This document shows, piece after piece, positions 4,997-12,077 of a DNA stretch of 23,352 nt. This DNA is from a virus: positions 1-23,352 of the IMG/VR virus record IMGVR_UViG_3300028024_000025. The stretch is one strand, 5' to 3'. Under the pieces are notes generated by a model that worked only from the letters and a program-made list of their open reading frames with translations, made no database searches and was not told the origin of the DNA. The position numbers and the translations under genes are program-made. How positions within the stretch are numbered: position 1 is the stretch's first letter; each line of letters begins with the position of its first letter.

Positions 4997-5223
4997 CACA
5001 CAACCTGCTCTACCGGATTCGACAGCGGCCCGAAGGTCTCCTCGACGTGCGGGTCGCGGGCGTCGGCGATGGTCCAGTGCTTCTGGTTCTTGTCCGCGTT
5101 TAGCCTGGCAACGTGCGCGACGATGCGCTCGGTGTAGTCCGAGGCGTAGGCTACGTCGCGGCCTTGGAGATATTCGGGGATGGAGATCAGGCGCATCAGG
5201 AATTCGTCTGTTGGCTTAAACAT
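4996..5223 (-). CDS. Hypothetical protein, last gene of the tail operon
   Basis: A 75-residue protein. The chosen ATG at 5223 overlaps the end of the tailspike gene by 8 bp (ATGTTTAA), whereas the longer open frame would start inside the tailspike. The product begins MFKPTDEFLMRLISIPEYLQ and is a soluble, mixed-charge protein with one long helix (about 28-47). No signal peptide, membrane segment or known motif is seen. Its position after the tailspike suggests a late protein, but nothing shows a role in the virion. The operator-like palindrome 4977-4996 touches its stop codon. Confidence 0.55.
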   Translation of the reverse strand: MFKPTDEFLMRLISIPEYLQGRDVAYASDYTERIVAHVARLNADKNQKHWTIADARDPHVEETFGPLSNPVEQVV

Positions 5224-6961
5224 CAAACTGCCCGAAGGCACGGAGCGTCGAAGTGTTTGTGAAATTTGCTTCGCTCATATTTGCGTGGCTCGCCGCGCCG
5301 CCCTGTGCGAGGTTGAAATTTCCGTCGCCAGTGTTTGCTCTGCCCCCTATCGCGCCAGTGATAGTTGCTAAACTGTCGTAGTAGTAGACGTAAAGTCCGG
5401 AGACAGAAGAGCCGTTAAACGAAAACGGCAGGCCACCGATCTGCGCCGCGCCAGTCGAGCTACCTTTTGCGGTCAGAGTAATGCTCACTTCAAAAAACAC
5501 GCGGTTCCCGACTCTGGTGTATCGACCAGTTTGCGTGCCGTAGGTCATGCCAGTGCTTGCGCCTCCGAATAGAAGTGTCGGAGTAAAAGTCGTGTACCTG
5601 AAATAGTCCAAGACATTCGCTTGGTTCAGAGCAGCATTTCCGAACTGTGCTCCATAAAGTTGAAGGCCCAAGCCCGCCCGCTGCCTATCAATCAGTGTCC
5701 CTGTCCCGCCGTCCGTTATCGGATTCGCTGTGCCGCCTGCATTTGATGGGTGCCACACCTCGTTATATAGGCCACCAACGATAGTCACGCCATTTGTGAC
5801 GGTCGCATCAATGTAGGCTGGTGCAATTCTGTTGTCATTGCCGGTGATTAAGTAAGCATATGTCATGCTCTCGGCTGTTTCTTCGAGATAGCGATTGCCA
5901 TCCCCGCCTAACTGTTGAACACCTGTCGTTCCGCCCGTGCGCTTGTTGTCCCTCCATACGTTCGCATTAACGGCGGCACCATTACCGACCTTGGTGTGAG
6001 TGGTGTTGTTCTCAAAGAGGCAATGTTCAGTTTTGTTGAAATAGGCATCAGACGTGGCGCCAACGCCCATTTGCTGCCCAATGAAAAACCCTTTTATCCA
6101 CGCTCGAAGAACGCTACCGAACTCACTTAAATTTTGGTTGATTCCAATGGAAGCTCCAGCCGCTCCGCTCTTTGAGAGTTTGATGTCCGTGAGAACGGGA
6201 CAAAACAAACTTCCCGGAGTTACAGGGCCAATGGCCGTTCCCGTTCCGGTGTACTGGAGTTCGCATGTGCCCCAACCGTCCCCCACTAATCCTGCCGGAA
6301 GTTTGGTTCCGACCTGATAGAGCAGAGTTGAATCAAACGAATAGGGCGCAGATGCAGCAGGTATGCGAATAATTCTCTGCGCTGCTAGCGCGGCATTTAT
6401 CGCCGCTGAGTTGGTAGCGGCGGACTGCGTTGGGCTTGCCCCAAACTCCAAGATGGTCAATCTAGCACTAACCTCTTTCAGCCACCTTCCTGCCCCACTA
6501 ACTGCCGTGGGCTTGATGACCGTGCCGCCGTTGTCAGTGGCTACGCTTGAGGCGGACCAGTAGAACTGACCTCCGCCGCCGTCTCCTGCGGAGTAGTAGC
6601 CGAGCAGGTTGGCGTCTTGGTGGTCGTACCCGCCGATTATTCCTCGCAACGCCGCAAGATTCACGAACTGGAGACCGCCAACAGCGATGCGATCTTTGGG
6701 ACCTTCGATGCTGGCGAGATTCTGGTCCTTGAGCTGATAGGAATAGTTCTGCTCGGCGATGTAGATGTCGTTCACCGGCCTGCCGAGGCTGTCCGTGCGC
6801 TGCGGATTCGCGATCGGAATCGTCAATCCGACGTCGGAGAATAAGTTCAGAGGATTGGCGACCGGATCCTGCCCGTAGGAGCCAATGTAGATGTAGCCGT
6901 TCAGTACCGGCTTGCCAGAGCTGCTGATGATCTGCTCGATCTGGCGGAGTGCGATGGTCAT
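5216..6961 (-). CDS. P22-type tailspike (receptor-binding protein)
   Basis: A 581-residue trimeric-spike candidate. Residues 1-100 follow the P22 tailspike head-binding domain: GKPVLNGYIYIG, a DPV loop, TIPIANPQ, then NYSYQLKDQNG-like strands that dock the spike on the tail. Residues 121-160 are the GYYSAGDGGGGQFYW / GGTVIKP / GRW connector common in phage fibres. From about 170 (ILEFGASP...NSAAINAAL) a right-handed beta-helix of the pectate-lyase type begins and continues to about 450. Residues 454-581 (FRYTTFTPTL, GRYTRVGNRVFF, GLPFSFNG) are a beta-rich C-terminal module shared by many tail fibres. The likely role is binding or cleaving host surface polysaccharide. No catalytic residues can be assigned. 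GAGGG lies about 11 nt before ATG 6961. The distal part is clearly AT-richer than the neighbouring genes. Confidence 0.85.
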   Translation of the reverse strand: MTIALRQIEQIISSSGKPVLNGYIYIGSYGQDPVANPLNLFSDVGLTIPIANPQRTDSLGRPVNDIYIAEQNYSYQLKDQNLASIEGPKDRIAVGGLQFVNLAALRGIIGGYDHQDANLLGYYSAGDGGGGQFYWSASSVATDNGGTVIKPTAVSGAGRWLKEVSARLTILEFGASPTQSAATNSAAINAALAAQRIIRIPAASAPYSFDSTLLYQVGTKLPAGLVGDGWGTCELQYTGTGTAIGPVTPGSLFCPVLTDIKLSKSGAAGASIGINQNLSEFGSVLRAWIKGFFIGQQMGVGATSDAYFNKTEHCLFENNTTHTKVGNGAAVNANVWRDNKRTGGTTGVQQLGGDGNRYLEETAESMTYAYLITGNDNRIAPAYIDATVTNGVTIVGGLYNEVWHPSNAGGTANPITDGGTGTLIDRQRAGLGLQLYGAQFGNAALNQANVLDYFRYTTFTPTLLFGGASTGMTYGTQTGRYTRVGNRVFFEVSITLTAKGSSTGAAQIGGLPFSFNGSSVSGLYVYYYDSLATITGAIGGRANTGDGNFNLAQGGAASHANMSEANFTNTSTLRAFGQFDV

Positions 6962-6975
6962 TTTTCTGAGCCCTC

Positions 6976-7003
6976 AAAAAGAAAGCCCCGCCTGGGCGGG
7001 GCT
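6976..7003 (-). terminator. Intrinsic terminator after the gp16-like gene
   Basis: On the minus strand AGCCCCGC-loop-GCGGGGCT (8-bp perfect GC-rich stem, 4-nt loop, 6984-7003) is followed by TTTCTTTTT. It lies between the gp16-like stop (7020) and the tailspike start (6961), with no obvious promoter after it, so partial read-through or RNA processing must supply the tailspike message. Confidence 0.85.
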
Positions 7004-7019
7004 CGTGTGCTGGATTGGT

Positions 7020-9065
7020 TTACTTCGCGCCGCTCTGCAGTGCTTCCGGCAGCACGCCGGCGCCAGCACCGAGGCCGGCACCTTCGAGTGCGGGGATTAG
7101 GTTCGGCGCGATGGCGGCGCTCGTGGCGGCCTTCACCGGCGCATTCGTCACGGCAACCGAGAGCGGCTCCGTGAGCATGCCGCCGACGCCAGGCACGAGA
7201 CGACCGAGCGAGCTGATGATCTTGCCAAGCGCATCGGTCGCACGAGCGCCTCCGAGCAGGCCGTTCTTTCGGATGCCTGGCGGGCCCTGCAGCAGCTGCC
7301 CGGCCTTGCCGATCTTCGTGAGCATGTCGACCTCGCTCGGCGAGAACAGCACGTCGAGCTTGCCGGACTGCTGAAGCGAGCGCAGGCCCTTGTTGTAGGC
7401 GTCCTGAAGGAAGATGTCGCCGCGGCCCTTCGTCGCCTGCTCGCGCAGACCGTAAAGCACCTGCCCGCGGATCTGATTCCACGCACCCGGGTCGGCATGC
7501 GTGAGGAAATCGCGCAGCTCCGTGACTTCGGAGACCTTCGCCTGCGGGCCGATCACGAACTTGCGCAGGAAGTCGTCCGGTGCCGTCTCGCTGCCCTGCA
7601 CGCGCACGTCCTCGAGCGCCGGGATGGCGTTCTCGAGCACGCGGCGGGCCTTGGAGGCAGCGCGCGCCTGGCGGAAGAACTCGGCGCCGCGCATTTCGTT
7701 GGAGCCCGTGACGGTGTCGAGCACGCCCTCAAGCTCGCCACGCACGACGCCGAGCGCCTTGTTCGTGGAGCCTGCGCCAGCTGCGATCGGGTTCTCGCGC
7801 GCGTCGTTGAGCGCGTTCTTCAGGTTCTCGGCGACGTCGAGCGTCAGCCCACCCTGACCGTCACGCATATTTGCAAGACGGTTTCGTACTCCGTCAGGCA
7901 GGGCCTCGAATAGGTTCTTGTCCTCGAGGGTGTTGATGACGCCGCGAGCGAACAGGCGACCGTTACCGATGGGCGTGTCGCGTCCAAGCTGATCGCGGGC
8001 AATTCCCCAGAGCGCGTTCTCGTAGGTGTCGCCACGACGAGCGGCATCGGAGAGGGCCTGCATGACGCGCGCGCCGGCCTCCGGATTGTTGAGAGGCGCA
8101 GGCATGTGGCCGCCCATTGCAGCCAGGCGCTGATTGAGCGCGCCCACGGCGTCCTTGTATTGCGAAGCGAGTGCTGCACCGGCGTCACGATGGCGGAGCC
8201 ACTCCTCGAGGCCTGACTGATTCGGGTCCTGCGTGATCTGGCCGAGCGTCGGGTTATCGACGCCCGCATCTTTCAGCGTGGCGAGGTTGCCGAGGAATCC
8301 CTCGGGAATCTCGCCACCCTTGCGGAGGGCCTTGCCGACCTGATCCGTGAGGTATTGCTGAGTGTCTTGGCTGAGCGCGTTCCAGTCAATGCCCTGCTGC
8401 TTCAATGTGGCCTGCAGCTGGATCTGGATGTCCTGCGGTTTCGAGGTGATGTTCTTCAGCGCGCGCACGACACCGGCGCCCGCATCGATCAACTTCTGAC
8501 TGGCAGCGCCGACCGCAGCGCCTGCAGCAGCACCGCCCGCGACCTGCATGCCCTTGTCGCCCCAATAATTCTTGTCGGCGGCGACCGGCTGCGCGGCGCC
8601 GGAGGCCGCACCAGCGGCGGCACCACCAGCGGCGGCAGCCGTGAGGCGCCCTGCGCCAGCAGCGATCGCGGCCTTGCTGGCTGCAACGCCGCCGCCGCCC
8701 GCGGCGAGGTTCACCGGCGACACGACGTTGCCGATGATGCGTGCGACGTCCCAGCCTTCCGGCGGGTGGTAGTCGGCTTCGCGCGCCTTCACGTAATCGC
8801 TGACGGACTGCGCAAGGCCGGTGTCGCCAGCAAAGCCTGGGAGATTCGCGGCTGCGCCGGCCCTGGTGATGAGCTGCGCGGCGCCGAACATCGGGTCGGT
8901 GATGCCGGTGCCAATGCGCGAGGCGACGCTGTCGGCCTGCTGTTTGGCCTGCGGTGGCGGCAGGTTCGCGAAAATCTGCTCGAGCTCCTGCTCGGTCGGC
9001 GGTGAGTCGCCCTCGAGGACGACTTGCCGCCCGCTCTGCTGGTCCTGGACCGTGTAGCGCGGCAT
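7020..9065 (-). CDS. Ejection (DNA transfer) protein, gp16-like
   Basis: A 681-residue protein in the position of P22 gp16, the last ejection protein, slightly longer than P22 gp16 (about 609). The N-terminus MPRYTVQDQQSGRQVVLEGD is a small beta-rich tag seen at the start of internal virion proteins. Residues about 120-200 are Ala/Gly-rich and hydrophobic (AAAAGGAAAGAASGAAQPVA), suitable for membrane interaction during DNA delivery. The remainder is long-helical. The C-terminus (about 610-681) is again Ala/Gly/Val-rich. No lysozyme or transglycosylase motif was found. The ATG overlaps the gp20-like stop by one base (TGATG), indicating coupled translation. Assignment rests on synteny and composition. 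Confidence 0.7.
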   Translation of the reverse strand: MPRYTVQDQQSGRQVVLEGDSPPTEQELEQIFANLPPPQAKQQADSVASRIGTGITDPMFGAAQLITRAGAAANLPGFAGDTGLAQSVSDYVKAREADYHPPEGWDVARIIGNVVSPVNLAAGGGGVAASKAAIAAGAGRLTAAAAGGAAAGAASGAAQPVAADKNYWGDKGMQVAGGAAAGAAVGAASQKLIDAGAGVVRALKNITSKPQDIQIQLQATLKQQGIDWNALSQDTQQYLTDQVGKALRKGGEIPEGFLGNLATLKDAGVDNPTLGQITQDPNQSGLEEWLRHRDAGAALASQYKDAVGALNQRLAAMGGHMPAPLNNPEAGARVMQALSDAARRGDTYENALWGIARDQLGRDTPIGNGRLFARGVINTLEDKNLFEALPDGVRNRLANMRDGQGGLTLDVAENLKNALNDARENPIAAGAGSTNKALGVVRGELEGVLDTVTGSNEMRGAEFFRQARAASKARRVLENAIPALEDVRVQGSETAPDDFLRKFVIGPQAKVSEVTELRDFLTHADPGAWNQIRGQVLYGLREQATKGRGDIFLQDAYNKGLRSLQQSGKLDVLFSPSEVDMLTKIGKAGQLLQGPPGIRKNGLLGGARATDALGKIISSLGRLVPGVGGMLTEPLSVAVTNAPVKAATSAAIAPNLIPALEGAGLGAGAGVLPEALQSGAK

Positions 9066-10198
9066 CAGTGGGCCACCACGACGAAGCGGCCGACCTGTTG
9101 CGGCTGTGTTTGCGCGCTCTGCGCGACGCCGCGGGCCAATGGCTTGCCGCCGGCCTTGAGGCTCACGCCGCTGAAAAAGTTGCGCACTTTCTCCAGCTCA
9201 TGCTCCAGAGATTTGTCGTCCTGCAATGGGTCGAGGTTCGCAATCGAATTCGCAAGTGCCGCCAGCTCTCGTTCGCTCGTTGAGCCGAGGCCAGACGCGC
9301 CAGTCGGCGACGACCGCTTCATGTCCATCAACTTGTCCAGGGTGAGCATGGATTTCAGCGTGTCGATAGCGCGAACCTTCGCGGCCGTATCACCGGTGTT
9401 ATCCAAGGACGCGAGCCTTCCGAAAATCGGGCCCGTAACGCCCTTAGGCACCGCTTTCAGAACTTGATCGATCTGTTCATTGACCATGCCGGCCGATTCA
9501 ATCGTCTGCTGGTTCGCATCCGCCATCGCCTTCGCCTTCTCGGAGACCTTAGCGTTCTCTTCCTGAGTTTTCCGACCTTCATCGGCGTTCTTGCGCGCAT
9601 CCTCGCGCCGCGCGAGCTCCATCTGCTGCGCGGTCTGCATGATCTTGAGACGCTTGTCCTGCACCTCGAGGCCCTTCAGCACGGCCTCGTTCTGCTGCGC
9701 GAGCAGGTCCTTCATGTCGCCGGCCATGATGATCCGCGAGCGCGCGCGCAGCGTCTGCTCGTCGGGCGAGAGGCCGATCATTTCGCGCAGCTTCGTGGTG
9801 TCCTGGCCCTGCCCATCTTTCTCACGGATCGTCGAGGCGAGGAAGCGATTGCGCTCGGCGGGGTCCTTGATATCGAGCAGCGCCTGGTAGGTGCGCGAGG
9901 CGTCCTCGGACTGCTTCGACATCGTGCTGAGCGCGCTCTGGTCGCGGATGTTCGCGATGTTGACGGCGAACTTCGCCGCCTCCGGGTCGAGCCGGTTCAG
10001 CCTCATCAGCGTCTTCAGGTTCTCGGGCTGCGTGAGGATGTTCAGTCCGCCGCTGGTGTTCGCCACCTGGTCCGTGAGGCCTGCGGCCTCGAGCTGCTGC
10101 TGTTTCTGCTCGTGCTGTTGAGCGATGCCGAGCGCAAGGCGCAGCGAGCCGGAGAGGTCCGGCACCAGTGAGGCGCCGTTATAGTCAGGAATGGGCAT
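9065..10198 (-). CDS. Ejection (DNA transfer) protein, gp20-like
   Basis: A 377-residue protein in the slot of P22 gp20, one of three proteins carried in the virion and ejected with the DNA. The sequence is almost wholly helical. Residues about 165-235 are a long Glu/Lys/Ala/Gln-rich coiled coil (LEVQDKRLKIMQTAQQMELA and onward), and a second helical region lies at about 240-345. It begins MPIPDYNGASLVPDLSGSLR and ends with a basic/hydrophobic tail. There are no enzymatic motifs. It overlaps the gp7-like gene by 14 bp upstream and the gp16-like gene by 1 bp downstream, so all three ejection genes are translated as one block. It is shorter than P22 gp20 (about 471). Confidence 0.7.
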   Translation of the reverse strand: MPIPDYNGASLVPDLSGSLRLALGIAQQHEQKQQQLEAAGLTDQVANTSGGLNILTQPENLKTLMRLNRLDPEAAKFAVNIANIRDQSALSTMSKQSEDASRTYQALLDIKDPAERNRFLASTIREKDGQGQDTTKLREMIGLSPDEQTLRARSRIIMAGDMKDLLAQQNEAVLKGLEVQDKRLKIMQTAQQMELARREDARKNADEGRKTQEENAKVSEKAKAMADANQQTIESAGMVNEQIDQVLKAVPKGVTGPIFGRLASLDNTGDTAAKVRAIDTLKSMLTLDKLMDMKRSSPTGASGLGSTSERELAALANSIANLDPLQDDKSLEHELEKVRNFFSGVSLKAGGKPLARGVAQSAQTQPQQVGRFVVVAH

Positions 10199-11033
10199 AG
10201 CGCTCCTTCAGCTCGTCGGTGAGCGAGGGGTAATCGATCGCGAGGAAGCCGGCGACGCGCGCCGTGTGCTGCGGGAAGTGCCGCTCGACTTCCTCGGCGT
10301 TGAAGCCGATCGACATCTTGCCGATCTTGTCGGAGAGGCCGTCGATCCAGTCCCACTCATAGAGCGTTAGTGGCCCGATCTTGCCGATGGGCTCCATGTT
10401 CTGCTTGAGCCGCGGGTCGGAGAAGAAGATCGCGGCGGCCGCGAGTCCGGTCTGGATCAACTGCTGCGTGCCAGCCGCCTGCGCCTGCTGCCCGCCGATG
10501 ACGCCCTGCGCCAATGCGGAGCCCTGCTGGGTCAGCAGGTTGCCGATGTTCGCGCCGGTGCTGGCACCGAAGGCGCCCTGGTTCACCGCGGCGTTCTGCC
10601 CGGAGTTCGCGAGGTCGCGCGTGCGCCCGAACAGCTGGTTTTCGATCGCCATGGCGAGATCGGTCGGCACGTTTGCCGCCTCGCGCAGCGCAAGGCCCGA
10701 GCGCGTGAGGCCGCCGGCGGCGAGTTGCTGCTGAACGGTCTTCATGCGCTGGTCGACGAGCGGCTGCAGCGCTCCGCCGGGGCTCAGCAGCGCCTTGATG
10801 CGGTCGGCGAAGCCCTCCGGAGAGGCGCCAGAGACTTCGCCAGGCAGCGCATTGGTGCCGGCCTGGATGAAGGGAGCGAGTGCCGCACGGATGGCGTCGA
10901 ACTGCCGACGCTGTTCAGCGATCGCCGAGCCAGCGGATGACGCCTGGGCGTTCGCCGCGGCTTCGGCCGCATCCTGACCGCCTTTTCCGCTGTCGAGCAG
11001 TCCGGGGCCCAGAACCTTGTGCAGATCACCCAT
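10185..11033 (-). CDS. Ejection protein, gp7-like, with peptidase S74-like C-terminal domain
   Basis: A 282-residue protein at the position of P22 gp7. Residues 1-200 are an Ala/Gln/Gly-rich helical ejection-protein body. From residue 203 the sequence changes to FFSDPRLKQNMEPIGKIG, LTLYEWDWIDG, GFNAEEVERHFPQ and AIDYPSLTDELKERY, the pattern of the intramolecular chaperone domain of endosialidases and tail fibres (peptidase S74). S205 and K210 have the Ser/Lys spacing of the self-cleaving dyad. The domain is short (about 78 residues, usually over 100), so activity is uncertain; cleavage before S205 would release it. It overlaps the gp14-like gene by 8 bp. P22 gp7 (229 residues) has no such domain to my knowledge, although similar tails occur in related podoviruses. 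Confidence 0.75.
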   Translation of the reverse strand: MGDLHKVLGPGLLDSGKGGQDAAEAAANAQASSAGSAIAEQRRQFDAIRAALAPFIQAGTNALPGEVSGASPEGFADRIKALLSPGGALQPLVDQRMKTVQQQLAAGGLTRSGLALREAANVPTDLAMAIENQLFGRTRDLANSGQNAAVNQGAFGASTGANIGNLLTQQGSALAQGVIGGQQAQAAGTQQLIQTGLAAAAIFFSDPRLKQNMEPIGKIGPLTLYEWDWIDGLSDKIGKMSIGFNAEEVERHFPQHTARVAGFLAIDYPSLTDELKERYAHS

Positions 11034-11424
11034 TGCGCACCTCGTAGACGTTCAATTCGCCCATGGATAGCTCCTCGTTCTTGCGCATCCCGAGCGCGCG
11101 GCACATAGCCGAGGCTCGCCGATGCTCTTTTGAATGCGCGGTCCTGATCAGCTTCACGCCGCTGGCAAACAGGTACGCGAAATGCTCGCGTACCAAAGTT
11201 AATGAGCCCTTGCCGACGTCGCCTGGCAGCAGGCAGCCATGCATCTCGGTCAGGTGCTGGCGTACCAAGTACGCGATGAAACCGCGGCCGAGTTTCAGGT
11301 AGTGCGCCGCATCGCCACAGGGCGGAACGAAGTCCGGCTTCTGCGCGCGCTCGAAATATGGCGCAACGGCCGGATGCCGCATCACCTCGAGCACTCGTCG
11401 AAGTGAGGTCTCGCGCTCGATCAT
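11026..11424 (-). CDS. gp14-like protein (DUF2824, GNAT fold)
   Basis: A 132-residue protein in the P22 gene 14 position. The N-terminal VMRHPAVAPYFE segment and the central EMHGCLLPGDVGKGSLTLVREHFAYLF...KLIRTAHSKEHRRASAMCRALGM match the DUF2824/GNAT pattern: the strand-turn-helix with G-x-G-x-x-S corresponds to the acetyl-CoA loop, and the final helix-strand to the GNAT core. P22 gp14 is needed for normal head assembly, but its exact role is unresolved, and acetyltransferase activity is unproven. The ATG overlaps the previous stop as ATGA. It is shorter than P22 gp14 (about 172). Confidence 0.7.
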   Translation of the reverse strand: MIERETSLRRVLEVMRHPAVAPYFERAQKPDFVPPCGDAAHYLKLGRGFIAYLVRQHLTEMHGCLLPGDVGKGSLTLVREHFAYLFASGVKLIRTAHSKEHRRASAMCRALGMRKNEELSMGELNVYEVRNG

Positions 11425-11747
11425 CCGAGGGTCAGTTCGTCACCGAAGAGCGTGAGGTTCAGCGCATTCGCGGCGCTGCCGAACGCCTGGAAGATTTCAG
11501 CGGCATCCATGACCCAGTAGCCATAGAGGTCGATGTAGTCGTTGGCCGGCACGGCCTTGGCCGTCGCGATCTCCGTGCCAGCGGCATCGGCGCCGATGGA
11601 TCCGGTGAAGCCGGCCGCAGCGTTCGTCACATTGGCCACGTGGATCTGCCGGATGATCGTCTTCGTGCCGGCCGGGACGGTGTATTTCGTCGCGGCCGCG
11701 CCGGACAGCAGCCCTGGTCCCGCGAGTCGCTTTGCGGTCTTCGCCAT
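11421..11747 (-). CDS. Putative virion beta-sandwich protein
   Basis: A 108-residue protein with an AAGGAG ribosome binding site about 10 nt before ATG 11747. After a short basic start (MAKTAKRLAG) the sequence is all-beta in character: ATKYTVPAGTKTIIRQIHVAN, then alternating Val/Ile/Thr strands ending LNLTLFGDELTLG. Small proteins of this type (TVPAGT...I.V.N) are common in phage structural clusters and are often called decoration or tail-associated proteins. It sits in the P22 gene 26 (tail needle) interval, but is far too short and has no coiled coil, so it is not a classical needle. Function inferred only from context. Confidence 0.6.
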   Translation of the reverse strand: MAKTAKRLAGPGLLSGAAATKYTVPAGTKTIIRQIHVANVTNAAAGFTGSIGADAAGTEIATAKAVPANDYIDLYGYWVMDAAEIFQAFGSAANALNLTLFGDELTLG

Positions 11748-11765
11748 GTCGGTACTTCTCCTTGA

Positions 11766-12077
11766 TTAACGGACCACGAACATGGGCTCGACCTGATCCT
11801 CGTCGCCGCAATCCATGTGCAGGTGATTGGTGATCTGCACCGTGGTATGCACCACGGTCACTGGCGGCATCAGCGCCTCGACGTCGTTGTCATCCGAGCT
11901 TTCGCCCTCTACCAGCTGCTGCTGGTTGGTGACGGACGTGATGCTGGCCGCGTTGGTGCCGATCTGCGCGATCAGGTCGTCGATGAACTTCTCCCACATT
12001 TCCGACAGCCGCACGCGGCCATCCTTGCCGACGACGCCGATCGGCTCGCCATAAGTCGGGCGCGAGTTGATCGTCAT
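11766..12077 (-). CDS. Small late protein in the tail-needle position
   Basis: A 103-residue protein with ATG in an ATGA overlap with the gp10-like stop. It starts MTINSRPTYGEPIGVVGKDG. Residues about 24-55 are a predicted amphipathic helix (MWEKFIDDLIAQIGTNAASI and on, ending QQQLVEGE) that could be a short coiled coil. The acidic middle (ESSDDNDVEA) is followed by a beta-rich end with a His/Cys/Asp cluster (NHLHMDCGDEDQ). P22 carries the 233-residue trimeric needle gp26 in this place; this protein could be a short plug, but that is positional inference only. Confidence 0.6.
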   Translation of the reverse strand: MTINSRPTYGEPIGVVGKDGRVRLSEMWEKFIDDLIAQIGTNAASITSVTNQQQLVEGESSDDNDVEALMPPVTVVHTTVQITNHLHMDCGDEDQVEPMFVVR

